NCBI GenBank assembly: GCA_021773235.1
Contig: JAJFKL010000007.1
Location: 1 to 34,826, forward strand
Source: Gammaproteobacteria bacterium
GTDB lineage: Bacteria > Pseudomonadota > Gammaproteobacteria > Eutrophobiales > Eutrophobiaceae
Reading direction: 5' to 3'
DNA length: 34,826 nt
This document shows, one piece after another, positions 26,970 to 34,723 of this stretch. Numbering within the stretch: the stretch's first letter is position 1; each line of letters begins with the position of its first letter. The notes beneath the pieces are model-generated. The model was not told the origin of the DNA, ran no database searches, and worked only from the letters and a program-made list of their open reading frames with translations. Made by a program: the position numbers and the translations under genes.

Positions 26970-28349
26970 ATGTCTATAAATTCAACAAATCGACGAAAGC
27001 TTTCAATAAGACCACCTGCGGTTGCGGGTAGTTTCTATCCACAAAACACGAGTCAGTTAAATGAATTGTTGGAAGGATTTTTAACTAACACTAATGTCGA
27101 TATAGAGCCACCTAAAGCCATCATTGCTCCTCATGCCGGTTATATCTACTCAGGACAAGTCGCCGCCAATATTTACAAGAATATCGCGAAATCAAAAGAT
27201 CAAATTACCCGTGTCGTATTATTAGGTCCTGCACATCGAGTTTACGTTGAAGGTATTGCCCTACCCTCAAACACACACTTTGCAACACCTCTTGGCAATG
27301 TGCCGATTGATACCGGTGTAGTAGAAGAATTAAAGCATCATTCTTATGTACAGTTTTCAGATGCCGCACATGAACAGGAGCACAGCTTGGAGGTACATGT
27401 CCCTTTTTTACAAAAAGTATTAAATGACTTCACCCTAATACCATTGTTAGTTGGTAATGCTGATCCCGATCAGGTTGCGACAATACTGAACGAGCTATGG
27501 GGTGGTAATGAGACATTAATAGTTATTAGCTCTGACTTAAGTCACTTTCTTAATTATGAAACAGCCTGTGAAACTGATAGCAACACTACTCGTCTAATCG
27601 AAAACTTTGATTATGAAAGCATTGGTTCAAGCCAGGCCTGCGGCTGTATGCCAATGCGTGGTTTATTGAAGTATGCACATGAAAAAAACATGTCAATTCA
27701 AACGCTCGATCTTCGTAATTCAGGTGATACAGCTGGCACAAAAGAGCGTGTTGTTGGCTATGGTGCCTATGCATTATTTGATGGTCAGATACTGAACGAC
27801 AATGATAAAGCCACTGTCTTTGAAGTTATCAACAAAAGTATTCAACAAGGACTAGATAATGGCCTGAATAGTGGTAACGCTTATACTCCCGAAACAGCAA
27901 ACCAATCTGCGCAACTACAAAAAAAGTATGCCGTATTTATAACATTAAAACTTAACGGACAGTTACGTGGCTGTATAGGAACAACCGAAGCTACAATGCC
28001 ATTAATAAATGCTGTTGCGCATTATGCTTATGCAGCTGCATTCTCTGATCCACGCTTTAAACCACTCTCTGTTGATGAATATAAGAATGTTGAAATTAGC
28101 TTATCTATATTGACGCCTGCCACACCATTCCCATTTAAAGACGAACAAGATCTAGTTGAACAGTTAAGGCAAAATATTGATGGATTAATCATTGCTAAAA
28201 ATAACGCTCGGGCAACCTTCTTACCCGCCGTTTGGGAATCAATTAATAATAAGCAACAATTCCTGAATGAATTAAAACGGAAAGCCGGAATAAAACCATC
28301 TGATTCTCCGGATAAGGCCTGGCGTTACACTGCTGAATATTATTCGTGA
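26970..28349 (+). CDS. amrB: AmmeMemoRadiSam proteins B and A fused (Memo domain + AMMECR1 domain)
   Basis: A 459-aa fusion. Residues 12-270 are a Memo-family domain: RPPAVAGSFYP (14-24), IIAPHAGYIYSG (51-62, H55), GPAH (86-89), EQEHSLEVHVPF (135-146), SSDLSHF (187-193, H192) and CGCMPMRG (224-231); these include the His and Cys positions that line the metal site in human MEMO1. Residues 315-459 are an AMMECR1 domain with LRGCIGT (332-338), AYAAAFSDPRF and the EISLSILTP segment. The chemistry is undetermined. It is divergent from the radical SAM gene; TATAAT at 26935-26940 is a likely -10. Confidence 0.93.
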   Translation: MSINSTNRRKLSIRPPAVAGSFYPQNTSQLNELLEGFLTNTNVDIEPPKAIIAPHAGYIYSGQVAANIYKNIAKSKDQITRVVLLGPAHRVYVEGIALPSNTHFATPLGNVPIDTGVVEELKHHSYVQFSDAAHEQEHSLEVHVPFLQKVLNDFTLIPLLVGNADPDQVATILNELWGGNETLIVISSDLSHFLNYETACETDSNTTRLIENFDYESIGSSQACGCMPMRGLLKYAHEKNMSIQTLDLRNSGDTAGTKERVVGYGAYALFDGQILNDNDKATVFEVINKSIQQGLDNGLNSGNAYTPETANQSAQLQKKYAVFITLKLNGQLRGCIGTTEATMPLINAVAHYAYAAAFSDPRFKPLSVDEYKNVEISLSILTPATPFPFKDEQDLVEQLRQNIDGLIIAKNNARATFLPAVWESINNKQQFLNELKRKAGIKPSDSPDKAWRYTAEYYS

Positions 28350-28358
28350 TTGAAAAAA

Positions 28359-29237
28359 TTATAGGCAATTTCCTATAGATCCTTTTTTACATATTCGTCC
28401 ATCGGTCCAAATAGTATTATCAAACTTTACATTAGATAAATTAGCCCCTGCTAATAAAACATTACTAATATCAGCAAAAGAAAGATCAGAATTTTTTAAA
28501 TTTGCGTAACGTAAATCAGAAGATTGTAAATTAGCTCCAATTAATCGAACATTTTCAAGATTCGCATAACTAAAATCACTCTTGGTAATTTCCGCATACG
28601 CCATATCAGCCCCTGAAAGATTGGCACCTAATAAATTTGACTCGTTTAATATTGCATCTGTTAATAATGCAAACTGAAGGTTCTGATTTTCTACGTTTAG
28701 ATTAATAAAAGTACAATTACTCCAGTTTACTTTCGTGCTCGGGGGTAGCGCACAGTCAGCTACTGAACTGTGATTATCAGGCTTTAACATAAAGCCCAAT
28801 CCTGTGATCGCAATGACAATTAATAACACAGATAAAAATGGCATTTTGGGGCGCTTAATACTATCTCTACAGGCATCATCGATTTCTTTTCTGTGTTGGC
28901 GATGGACTAATACTGCATCAGATTCAGTTGCTCGTCGTTCTCTGGTTCGACGCCGCTCTTGTTCCATGTTTTGTTTTGCACGTCGTTGATCAGCCACACG
29001 CTCATCAACCTGTATCCTGGCAACATCGACTGCTTCATTATCGACAGGATCTTCCTGTAAAACATCAGGGTGTAGCTCTTTATGCATGGCAACTTGTTGC
29101 CATTGGTGCTCATCTAAACTCAATTCATCATCTGGATGTAGACGCCCAAGCAATATGTTTCTTGTGATTTGAGCGGGTAAAAATGGCCCTTTCACCACAT
29201 TATCACGTCTGACAAACCATAATCTTCTCTCAACCAA
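28359..29237 (-). CDS. Membrane-anchored pentapeptide-repeat protein with a GYF_2/DUF4339-like N-terminus
   Basis: About 292 aa. The N-terminal ~50 residues (RRLWFVRRDNVVKGPF, then a short helix) resemble the GYF_2/DUF4339 peptide-binding fold. A long charged Arg/Glu/Gln linker follows, then one membrane helix (about 134-151, FLSVLLIVIAITGLGF). The C-terminal part holds about ten pentapeptide repeats of A(N/D)LxX type and ends with the TIWTDGRICKKG motif and a Cys pair, common at the end of such proteins. The likely topology is N-terminus inside, repeats outside. I start it at the TTG at 29237, which has GGGAG 7 bases upstream; an upstream TTG (29258) lacks a site. Function unknown. Confidence 0.82.
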   Translation of the reverse strand: MVERRLWFVRRDNVVKGPFLPAQITRNILLGRLHPDDELSLDEHQWQQVAMHKELHPDVLQEDPVDNEAVDVARIQVDERVADQRRAKQNMEQERRRTRERRATESDAVLVHRQHRKEIDDACRDSIKRPKMPFLSVLLIVIAITGLGFMLKPDNHSSVADCALPPSTKVNWSNCTFINLNVENQNLQFALLTDAILNESNLLGANLSGADMAYAEITKSDFSYANLENVRLIGANLQSSDLRYANLKNSDLSFADISNVLLAGANLSNVKFDNTIWTDGRICKKGSIGNCL

Positions 29238-29304
29238 GTCATTTCTCCCATTAATCAATGCAAGAACAACTCAAGTTTCATGCCAAAATGACGTTTTATA
29301 GTGA

Positions 29305-30561
29305 ATGGATATTCAACCAACACTTTTATCTGCCTCTTTCCCAAATAAAGCAGTATCGCTAAAGCTATCCCAATGGGTGCTTGGGCAGGTATTGAATGCC
29401 TCTGTGACAGGCCGAAAATCAGCCGATACACTATTATTACAAATCAATAATCAAGTGATTGAAGCCAAGACAAATTCAAATAAACCCATATATATCGGTG
29501 CACAATTGAAGCTTGTCGTAGAACAACAAGGCTCACCCGCGGTGCTTCGTGTATTACAACAAGAATCTCCAAAATTAATACAGGAAACCAAACAACAACT
29601 GCTTCGAGAAAATATCCCCAAACAGGCCAGTATGGAAAAATTAACATCCATACTAAATCAGACCATAAAAAATCCTAGTGGAATAATAAAAGGTTTAAGT
29701 GCGCCAATAGAGCAACAAATTAAAAAGCTCATTGAACAGTTACCAACACAAACAAACTTAAAAAATGAATCTGGATTAAAGTCGGCAATAAAAAACTCAG
29801 GTATTTTTCTCGAATCAAAATTACTCTCTGAAGTAACGAATAAAAACAATGCAACAAATCAATCTCAAACTCTAGCCCAGTCAAATAGCCCGAATACAGT
29901 GAAAGATCTAAAGATGAATCTGTTGCAACTTTCTGAATTAATCACTAAATACAAACAGGACACACAAAAACCTGTCCCCCAATTGATAAAACCTGCACAA
30001 GTCATTTCATTGTTTGAAGGTGCAAAAATTCCAAACACGACGACTAAACCTGAAGTGAAAAATACGGCTACGTTAATCAACATTGATTCTAAAGCTGATA
30101 TTGAAACTATTAGCAAGCAACTTGAATCATCTATAGCGCGGATCGAGGCAAACCAAACAAAAGCAGTTGTAACACATGAGAACCAACTCCCTGCATGGTC
30201 AATTGAACTACCCGTTAAAGACAAACAGGATATCGATTTATTGAAACTCGACATTCAGCATGATAAAGAATCAAAATCTGAAAATGATAAAGAACAAATA
30301 TGGACGGTAAATCTGAACATTAATTTTCAAGATAAAGGCGCTGTGTCTGCGAGACTATCAATATTGGATAAAGAAGTAAGTGCCACTCTCTGGTCAGAAG
30401 ACCAAACATTAAATGATCTTATCGATAACAATTTGCCTTTACTCAGTAAACGAATAGAAAAATGTGGCTTATCTATGGGTAAGATTGTTTGCCTAACAGG
30501 GAGCCCCATCAGTCAAGATGAGAATATGATTGCTAATAATCTTATAAATATCAGCGTATGA
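29305..30561 (+). CDS. FliK-like (flagellar hook-length control family) protein
   Basis: A 418-aa protein rich in Gln, Lys and Asn, with a low-complexity middle and a C-terminal domain (about 325-405) that resembles the Flg_hook/FliK C-terminal fold: [37 protein letters not shown] and [18 protein letters not shown]. FliK measures hook length and switches export specificity through FlhB. Its stop overlaps the next start (ATGA), and that gene is an FlhB C-terminal homologue, so the two are functionally linked. No other flagellar gene is in the window, so a role outside the canonical hook control is possible. No clear ribosome site precedes the ATG. Confidence 0.75.
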   Translation: MDIQPTLLSASFPNKAVSLKLSQWVLGQVLNASVTGRKSADTLLLQINNQVIEAKTNSNKPIYIGAQLKLVVEQQGSPAVLRVLQQESPKLIQETKQQLLRENIPKQASMEKLTSILNQTIKNPSGIIKGLSAPIEQQIKKLIEQLPTQTNLKNESGLKSAIKNSGIFLESKLLSEVTNKNNATNQSQTLAQSNSPNTVKDLKMNLLQLSELITKYKQDTQKPVPQLIKPAQVISLFEGAKIPNTTTKPEVKNTATLINIDSKADIETISKQLESSIARIEANQTKAVVTHENQLPAWSIELPVKDKQDIDLLKLDIQHDKESKSENDKEQIWTVNLNINFQDKGAVSARLSILDKEVSATLWSEDQTLNDLIDNNLPLLSKRIEKCGLSMGKIVCLTGSPISQDENMIANNLINISV

Positions 30562-30833
30562 ATAATTCACCCGATATCCCAAAGAAAGCAGTCGCACTAT
30601 TCTACGATGGCGTGACAGCACCAACCCTGTCCGCAAAAGGAACCAGTGAACTTGCTGAAGATATCATTGCCTTGGCTAAAGAACATAATATCCCAATACA
30701 CGAAGAACCGGAGTTGGTTAACCTGTTGGCAACATTAAAGCTGGGTGAAGAAATTCCAAGAGAACTTTATGTCGCCGTAGCAGAGGTGATCGCCTTCGCA
30801 TACATAATCAAAGGAAAGATGCCAGAAACTTAA
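30558..30833 (+). CDS. FlhB C-terminal-domain homologue (FlhX-like)
   Basis: A 91-aa protein equivalent to the cytoplasmic domain of FlhB/YscU without the membrane part. It shows [41 protein letters not shown] and [18 protein letters not shown], the family's typical run. The autocleavage motif NPTH is replaced by DGVTAP (18-23), as expected in stand-alone copies. Start overlaps the FliK-like stop by 4 bases (ATGA). In flagellated bacteria such proteins can partly replace the FlhB C-terminal fragment. Its stop shares four bases with the convergent TPR lipoprotein gene. Confidence 0.85.
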   Translation: MNNSPDIPKKAVALFYDGVTAPTLSAKGTSELAEDIIALAKEHNIPIHEEPELVNLLATLKLGEEIPRELYVAVAEVIAFAYIIKGKMPET

Positions 30834-31339
30834 CTCTGACTAGTTTGTTTATTTCTTGCTTCATTGGCCTTGCGTTTATCACCTAATTTGTCATAAGCCT
30901 TGGCAATCAATCCCCAATTATCTGATTTCAAGCTGTTATTATTCCCTGCTAAAGTGATCGATTTTCTTGCCATAGCTATTGTTTGTTGCCATTGTTGCTG
31001 TTGAAAACGTACAACTGACAAACGGTGCCACAACAATGCATTCCTCGGATCTATACGCAGTGCACGTTCTATCGTTGCTGCTGCTTTCGCACTTTGCCCC
31101 TGTCCAGAAAATTTATCGGCATCTTTAAGTAATGCAATGATGACGGGTTCTTGTTGCTTATTAACTTCTCTACCTGGCTCTTTACGAACTGGTGCTGGTT
31201 TAATCTTGATAGATTTACTTTTGTTTATCGGAGCGTTTCGCTCCTCTACAGGAACCAATACCACGGATTTCCTTGGCTGTTCTGCACAGGCCATCAAACA
31301 CGAAATTATCGCTAGTAAAACTATATTTTGTTTATTCAT
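30830..31339 (-). CDS. TPR-containing lipoprotein, LpoP-like
   Basis: A 169-aa outer-membrane-type lipoprotein: signal with LMAC lipobox (lipidated C18), a basic/proline-rich linker (about 30-65), and a C-terminal block of two or three TPR motifs (about 72-165; [21 protein letters not shown]). It lies directly downstream of the PBP1b gene on the same strand. In Pseudomonas aeruginosa the gene next to ponB encodes LpoP, a TPR lipoprotein that activates PBP1b; position and architecture agree, so an LpoP role is a well-based inference. The two genes are separated by a repeat element (31364-31499). Convergent with the FlhX-like gene. Confidence 0.8.
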   Translation of the reverse strand: MNKQNIVLLAIISCLMACAEQPRKSVVLVPVEERNAPINKSKSIKIKPAPVRKEPGREVNKQQEPVIIALLKDADKFSGQGQSAKAAATIERALRIDPRNALLWHRLSVVRFQQQQWQQTIAMARKSITLAGNNNSLKSDNWGLIAKAYDKLGDKRKANEARNKQTSQS

Positions 31340-31363
31340 AGTGTGATTTTAATCTTTATCAAT

Positions 31364-31499
31364 TAGCCACAGAGGACACAGAGAAAAGCATTAAATATTA
31401 AAAACTGGGCAGAGCATTCATAAATGCATACTTATAACCATATTATTAACTGATTTAGTTTTTATCTCTTCTCTGTGTCCTCTGTGCTCTCGGTGGCTA
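31364..31499. repeat. MITE-like imperfect inverted repeat between mrcB and the TPR lipoprotein gene
   Basis: The left arm TAGCCACAGAGGACACAGAG (31364-31383, continuing AA) is an inverted copy of the right arm (31469-31499), which reads TTCTCTGTGTCCTCTGTG plus a nine-base insertion and GTGGCTA. A second inner pair, TAAAAACT (31399-31406) and AGTTTTTA (31457-31464), extends the fold. GCCACAGAGGACACAGAG-type repeats occur in many bacterial genomes. No transposase is present. Confidence 0.75.
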
Positions 31500-31525
31500 T
31501 ATTTTTTGTTTAAAACCCATGTATA

Positions 31526-33802
31526 TCAAAAACAAGCAATAGGCTTAGGCGCGTATTTTCTTATAAACGGATAAGCTTTTGCTTGAGCACAAGAGTTCCT
31601 GGGATTGCTCATATCCGGATACTCTCGCCATTCAACTTCTTCAGGTTCTATTAATAATAGTGGCTCAGGTTTTATTTTTTTCATCATATCGACCCATATC
31701 TGCATCGCGCCAGTCGATCCGGTGAGTTTAGCGGTCTGATTATTGTCACGTCCAACCCAGACGACAGACAATATCCTATCACCAAAACCTGCAAACCAAC
31801 TGTCGCGTAAACCATTAGTCGTTCCAGTTTTTCCTGCTAGCGGTATCAATGAAGGTAATTCACGCGTCAAACGTCGCGCTGTACCATTCTGAACAACTTC
31901 AGTTAATAAATATTGCGTCAAAAATGCTGTTTCTGGTTTTATATATTCGCGCACTGCCAGACCATACCTTTTCAGCGGCTGGCCATTGCTATCTAACACC
32001 GATCGAATTGTCCTTAACGGTATTTGTAATCCGCCACTGGCAATTGTTTGATACATTTGTGTCACTTCATAAGGAGAAAGATTGAGTGCACCAAGTAATA
32101 TTGAAGGTAGTCGAGGTATATCTGTGGTCACACCCAGATTTTTTAAGGTCTGAATGACATTCTCAAGACCCAATGCCATACCTAGTCTTACCGTCGAGAG
32201 GTTATATGATTTTGCTATTGATCTTACTAAGGGAACATTGCCATGAGATCTTTTATCGTAATTATTAGGTTCCCAACGCTTTCCTTTTTTCTCTTGTAAC
32301 ACTAGATGTGAATCATCAAGCGATGACAAAACATTATATTTGTCAGGTCGATTTAACGCTGTCATGTATATTGCTGGTTTTATCAAGGAACCTATCGGAC
32401 GTTTTGCATCCAAAGCACGGTTGAATGCATTTTTATCTTTATTCCTGTCTCCGACCAAGGCAAGCACCTCGCCACTATGTTGTTCTACAACAACCAGCGC
32501 CGATTGTAGGGCACCTGAATTAAACCCCTTTCCTTTTTCTAATTTAGAAAGACTACGCGTGACACTATTTTGCGATATTTCCTGCTTATCAACATCCAGA
32601 GTGGTATGTATTTGCAAACCTTCATTTCGGAGATCGTCAATACGATAATCACGCTTCAAGTGGCGTCTAACTAGATCAATATACGCAGGATATTTTGCAC
32701 TGCTCCAACGAGGTTTAGCCGATACAGCCAAAGGTCTAGATATTGCGCGTTTTAATTCTGCATCACTGATAAATTCTTGTTCGTGCAATAAATTAAGTAC
32801 TAGATTTCGACGCTTCAAAGCTCTTTCAGCTTGTTTGCGTGGATTATAGTAAGAGGCTCCTTTTACCATTCCGACTAATAAAGCAAGTTCAGCATTATCT
32901 AATTCAGCGAGAGGTTTAGAAAAGTAAAATTCAGCAGCCGTACCAAAACCATGGATGCTACGCTGTCCATTTTGGCCCAAATATATTTCATTGACGTAAG
33001 CACTTAAAATATTCTCTTTTGAATAATGATATTCCAGCATCAATGCCATTAACATCTCGTTAATTTTACGAGTAAACGTACGTTCATGCGTTAGAAACAT
33101 ATTTTTAATCAATTGCTGCGTCAGTGTGCTACCACCCTGCGTAAGCTTCCCCCTTATTATATTGATATAGATTGAACGCAAAATACCAAAGGGATCTAGC
33201 CCAAAATGTTCAAAATAATGCCTGTCTTCTACTGCAATCAATGCCTCTATTAATGTTTCGGGAATCTCTTTATAAGTAATAAGGACTCGATCTTCATCGT
33301 GCAAGGGGAATACTTTCCCAATTAAAGAAGGAGTTAACCTTATGATCGCAACAATTTTTCCGCTTATTAAGTCTGTGATAGCTGTGATTTGTTGGCCATT
33401 GAAACGTATTTTCAATTTCTTTGCTGCTTCTATGCCATCCCAATAATGAAATTGACGCGTATAAACTTCGATCGTAGAGCCTCGAAGTCGAAATTGTCCT
33501 GGACCTGTTAGTGTAGAAACGCTTTGATATGCCGCATTTTTTAACCTTTCAATCACCAATCTTTGTTCATATCGTCGACCCGCATACAATTCCAATGGCT
33601 GTGCATAGACTCTAGCGGGAACAGACCAACGTTTCCCATCAAATTCTTTTCTAATTTGAAAATCGAGTAAGACACAATAAGACAAGAAAATGCAGACCAG
33701 GATAACTATTAATTGCAACATCCACTTCTTCAAAAAGGACATGCTCTTCTTTTTCTTAGACTGTGTTTTACGTTTTCGAGTAGTTTTGCGTTTTTTAGGC
33801 AT
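31526..33802 (-). CDS. mrcB: Penicillin-binding protein 1B (bifunctional transglycosylase/transpeptidase)
   Basis: Class A PBP that polymerises and cross-links peptidoglycan. The 758-aa protein has a Lys/Arg-rich cytoplasmic tail (1-20), one membrane helix (about 27-46), a UB2H domain (about 65-150), a GT51 transglycosylase domain with EDRHYFEHFGLDP (catalytic E192) and GGSTLTQQLIKN, and a transpeptidase domain with SLIK (S472-x2-K475), SYN (532-534) and KTGT (658-661). It ends with cysteine-containing segments. UB2H is the docking module for lipoprotein activators, which fits the TPR lipoprotein gene next to it. No clear ribosome site precedes the ATG. Confidence 0.97.
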   Translation of the reverse strand: MPKKRKTTRKRKTQSKKKKSMSFLKKWMLQLIVILVCIFLSYCVLLDFQIRKEFDGKRWSVPARVYAQPLELYAGRRYEQRLVIERLKNAAYQSVSTLTGPGQFRLRGSTIEVYTRQFHYWDGIEAAKKLKIRFNGQQITAITDLISGKIVAIIRLTPSLIGKVFPLHDEDRVLITYKEIPETLIEALIAVEDRHYFEHFGLDPFGILRSIYINIIRGKLTQGGSTLTQQLIKNMFLTHERTFTRKINEMLMALMLEYHYSKENILSAYVNEIYLGQNGQRSIHGFGTAAEFYFSKPLAELDNAELALLVGMVKGASYYNPRKQAERALKRRNLVLNLLHEQEFISDAELKRAISRPLAVSAKPRWSSAKYPAYIDLVRRHLKRDYRIDDLRNEGLQIHTTLDVDKQEISQNSVTRSLSKLEKGKGFNSGALQSALVVVEQHSGEVLALVGDRNKDKNAFNRALDAKRPIGSLIKPAIYMTALNRPDKYNVLSSLDDSHLVLQEKKGKRWEPNNYDKRSHGNVPLVRSIAKSYNLSTVRLGMALGLENVIQTLKNLGVTTDIPRLPSILLGALNLSPYEVTQMYQTIASGGLQIPLRTIRSVLDSNGQPLKRYGLAVREYIKPETAFLTQYLLTEVVQNGTARRLTRELPSLIPLAGKTGTTNGLRDSWFAGFGDRILSVVWVGRDNNQTAKLTGSTGAMQIWVDMMKKIKPEPLLLIEPEEVEWREYPDMSNPRNSCAQAKAYPFIRKYAPKPIACF

Positions 33803-34057
33803 GGGGTAATACTATTGAATAATAATTTTCGTTATTAAGTACATTTATAGATTTACACGACATTGTGCTTTTGCACAATTATTTATAATGGCTAACAAGG
33901 CGATATTACCTGCAGGTTTCGATTGATTCAGATAAAAATGATTCGCCTTAGGCAACTACTGTTGGGGTAAGAAACACAAATCATGACTGTTCATTCCATG
34001 TCACGCCGTTATCGAGCTTTTTCAATATACATTTTTACTTATTTGCAGATCTTTAAC

Positions 34058-34203
34058 AGTCGCTTCGGACTCCTCGGCTCTTGCTTCCTGCTTCGCTCTA
34101 ACTCCTGCATCCATGCAGTCGTGTCCCCTCGCGACATACTGTACTTCCTGTACATTATCGAGAACTTGTTCCAGACGTTCTCTACTACCTACATCCCTGT
34201 AGG
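34058..34203. repeat. Array of short palindromes with TCC-type loops
   Basis: Successive small inverted repeats: AGTC-GCTTCG-GACT (34058-34071), CTGCAT-CC-ATGCAG (34105-34118), TGTC/GACA (34122-34136), TGTAC-TTCCT-GTACA (34140-34154), GAGAAC/GTTCTC (34160-34182), CCTACA-TCCC-TGTAGG (34188-34203). Three share a (T)TCC(A/C/T) centre between 5-6 bp arms of different sequence, so the loop is kept while the stems change together. No protein-coding explanation is visible. Confidence 0.6.
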
Positions 34204-34207
34204 CAAT

Positions 34208-34234
34208 AAAAAAGGCCCCGTAAAAACGGGGCCT
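34208..34234 (-). terminator. Intrinsic terminator of the histone-like transcription unit
   Basis: 9-bp stem AGGCCCCGT/ACGGGGCCT with an AAAA loop. On the minus strand it is followed by a T run (A6 at 34208-34213 on the plus strand, one base in the stem). It lies 36 bases past the small downstream ORF and 154 bases past the histone-like stop. Confidence 0.85.
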
Positions 34235-34269
34235 ATCAGTATTTTAGAGAGTCTCACTCTGAGGCTGTG

Positions 34270-34380
34270 CTAGACAGTCTTTAGTAAGTGCTCAACTAAC
34301 GCCTTTCGACGCTTTTTCCTTGCATCTATGACGGCCCTGGCCTTTATTCTGCGTTCTTTATCGCGCTGACCAAGCGTCAT
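34270..34380 (-). CDS. Small basic ORF (36 aa), or C-terminal extension of the histone-like protein
   Basis: An open frame starting at ATG 34380, 7 bases after the stop of the histone-like gene, encoding a highly basic helical peptide (MTLGQRDKERRIKARAVIDA, then RKKRRKALVEHLLKTV). It ends just before the strong terminator at 34234. Upstream of its ATG the same frame stays open through an acidic NLEEDKQK stretch into the A9 run of the histone-like gene, so a one-base slip there would join both. Its own ribosome site is weak. It may be a separate gene, a programmed-slippage extension, or the sign of a frameshift in one gene. Confidence 0.4.
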   Translation of the reverse strand: MTLGQRDKERRIKARAVIDARKKRRKALVEHLLKTV

Positions 34381-34387
34381 TTTCTGC

Positions 34388-34723
34388 TTATCTTCTTCTA
34401 GATTTTTTTTTGGCTTTCTTCTTAGCCTTTTTCTTAGCTGTTTTCTTTTTAGCCTTTTTCTTAGCTACTTTTTTCTTAGCCTTTTTCTTAGTGGCTTTTT
34501 TCTTTGCCTTTTTTCTAGTAGCTTTTTTCTTAGCCTTTTTCTTGGCTTTTTTCTTTGCCTTTTTCTTAGTAGCTTTTTTCTTTGCCTTTTTCTTAGTGGC
34601 TTTTTTCTTTGCTTTCTTTCTAGCTACTTTTTTCTTTGCTTTCTTCTTAGCTACTTTCTTCTTAGCAGACCGTTTTGCAACTTTTCTTTTCGCAGTCTTC
34701 TTCTTTGCTTTTTTCTTTGCCAT
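34388..34723 (-). CDS. Lysine/alanine-rich histone H1-like DNA-binding protein
   Basis: A 111-aa protein made almost only of Lys, Ala, Arg, Val, Thr and Ser, built on an imperfect KKAKKKATKKKAKKK repeat with an SRRR end. It resembles the C-terminal tail of eukaryotic histone H1, chlamydial Hc2 and AlgP-type proteins, so it should bind and condense DNA through charge. The gene's DNA is a run of AAGAAAGCC-type repeats, prone to slippage. It has GGGGAG 9 bases before the ATG. Nine consecutive A (minus strand, 34403-34411) precede the last codons. It is followed by a small open frame and a strong terminator. Function inferred from composition only. Confidence 0.85.
   Translation of the reverse strand: MAKKKAKKKTAKRKVAKRSAKKKVAKKKAKKKVARKKAKKKATKKKAKKKATKKKAKKKAKKKAKKKATRKKAKKKATKKKAKKKVAKKKAKKKTAKKKAKKKAKKKSRRR

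Larger units (their letters stand above)
33803..34269. other. Hairpin-rich intergenic region between mrcB and the histone-like gene
   Basis: About 470 bases without a convincing gene. From left: an A/T-rich mrcB upstream part with a perfect stem ATTGTGC-TTTT-GCACAAT (33862-33879); a nested pair AAGGCGA/TCGCCTT (33897-33949) enclosing ACCTGCAGGT; then the palindrome array at 34058-34203; then the terminator of the minus-strand histone-like unit. A rightward open frame at 33983-34273 has no protein-like character. Confidence 0.6.

Noticed and set aside
33983-34273. 96-codon plus-strand frame in the gap between mrcB and the histone-like gene
   Set aside because: It crosses the palindrome array and a terminator; the translation has no domain-like features.
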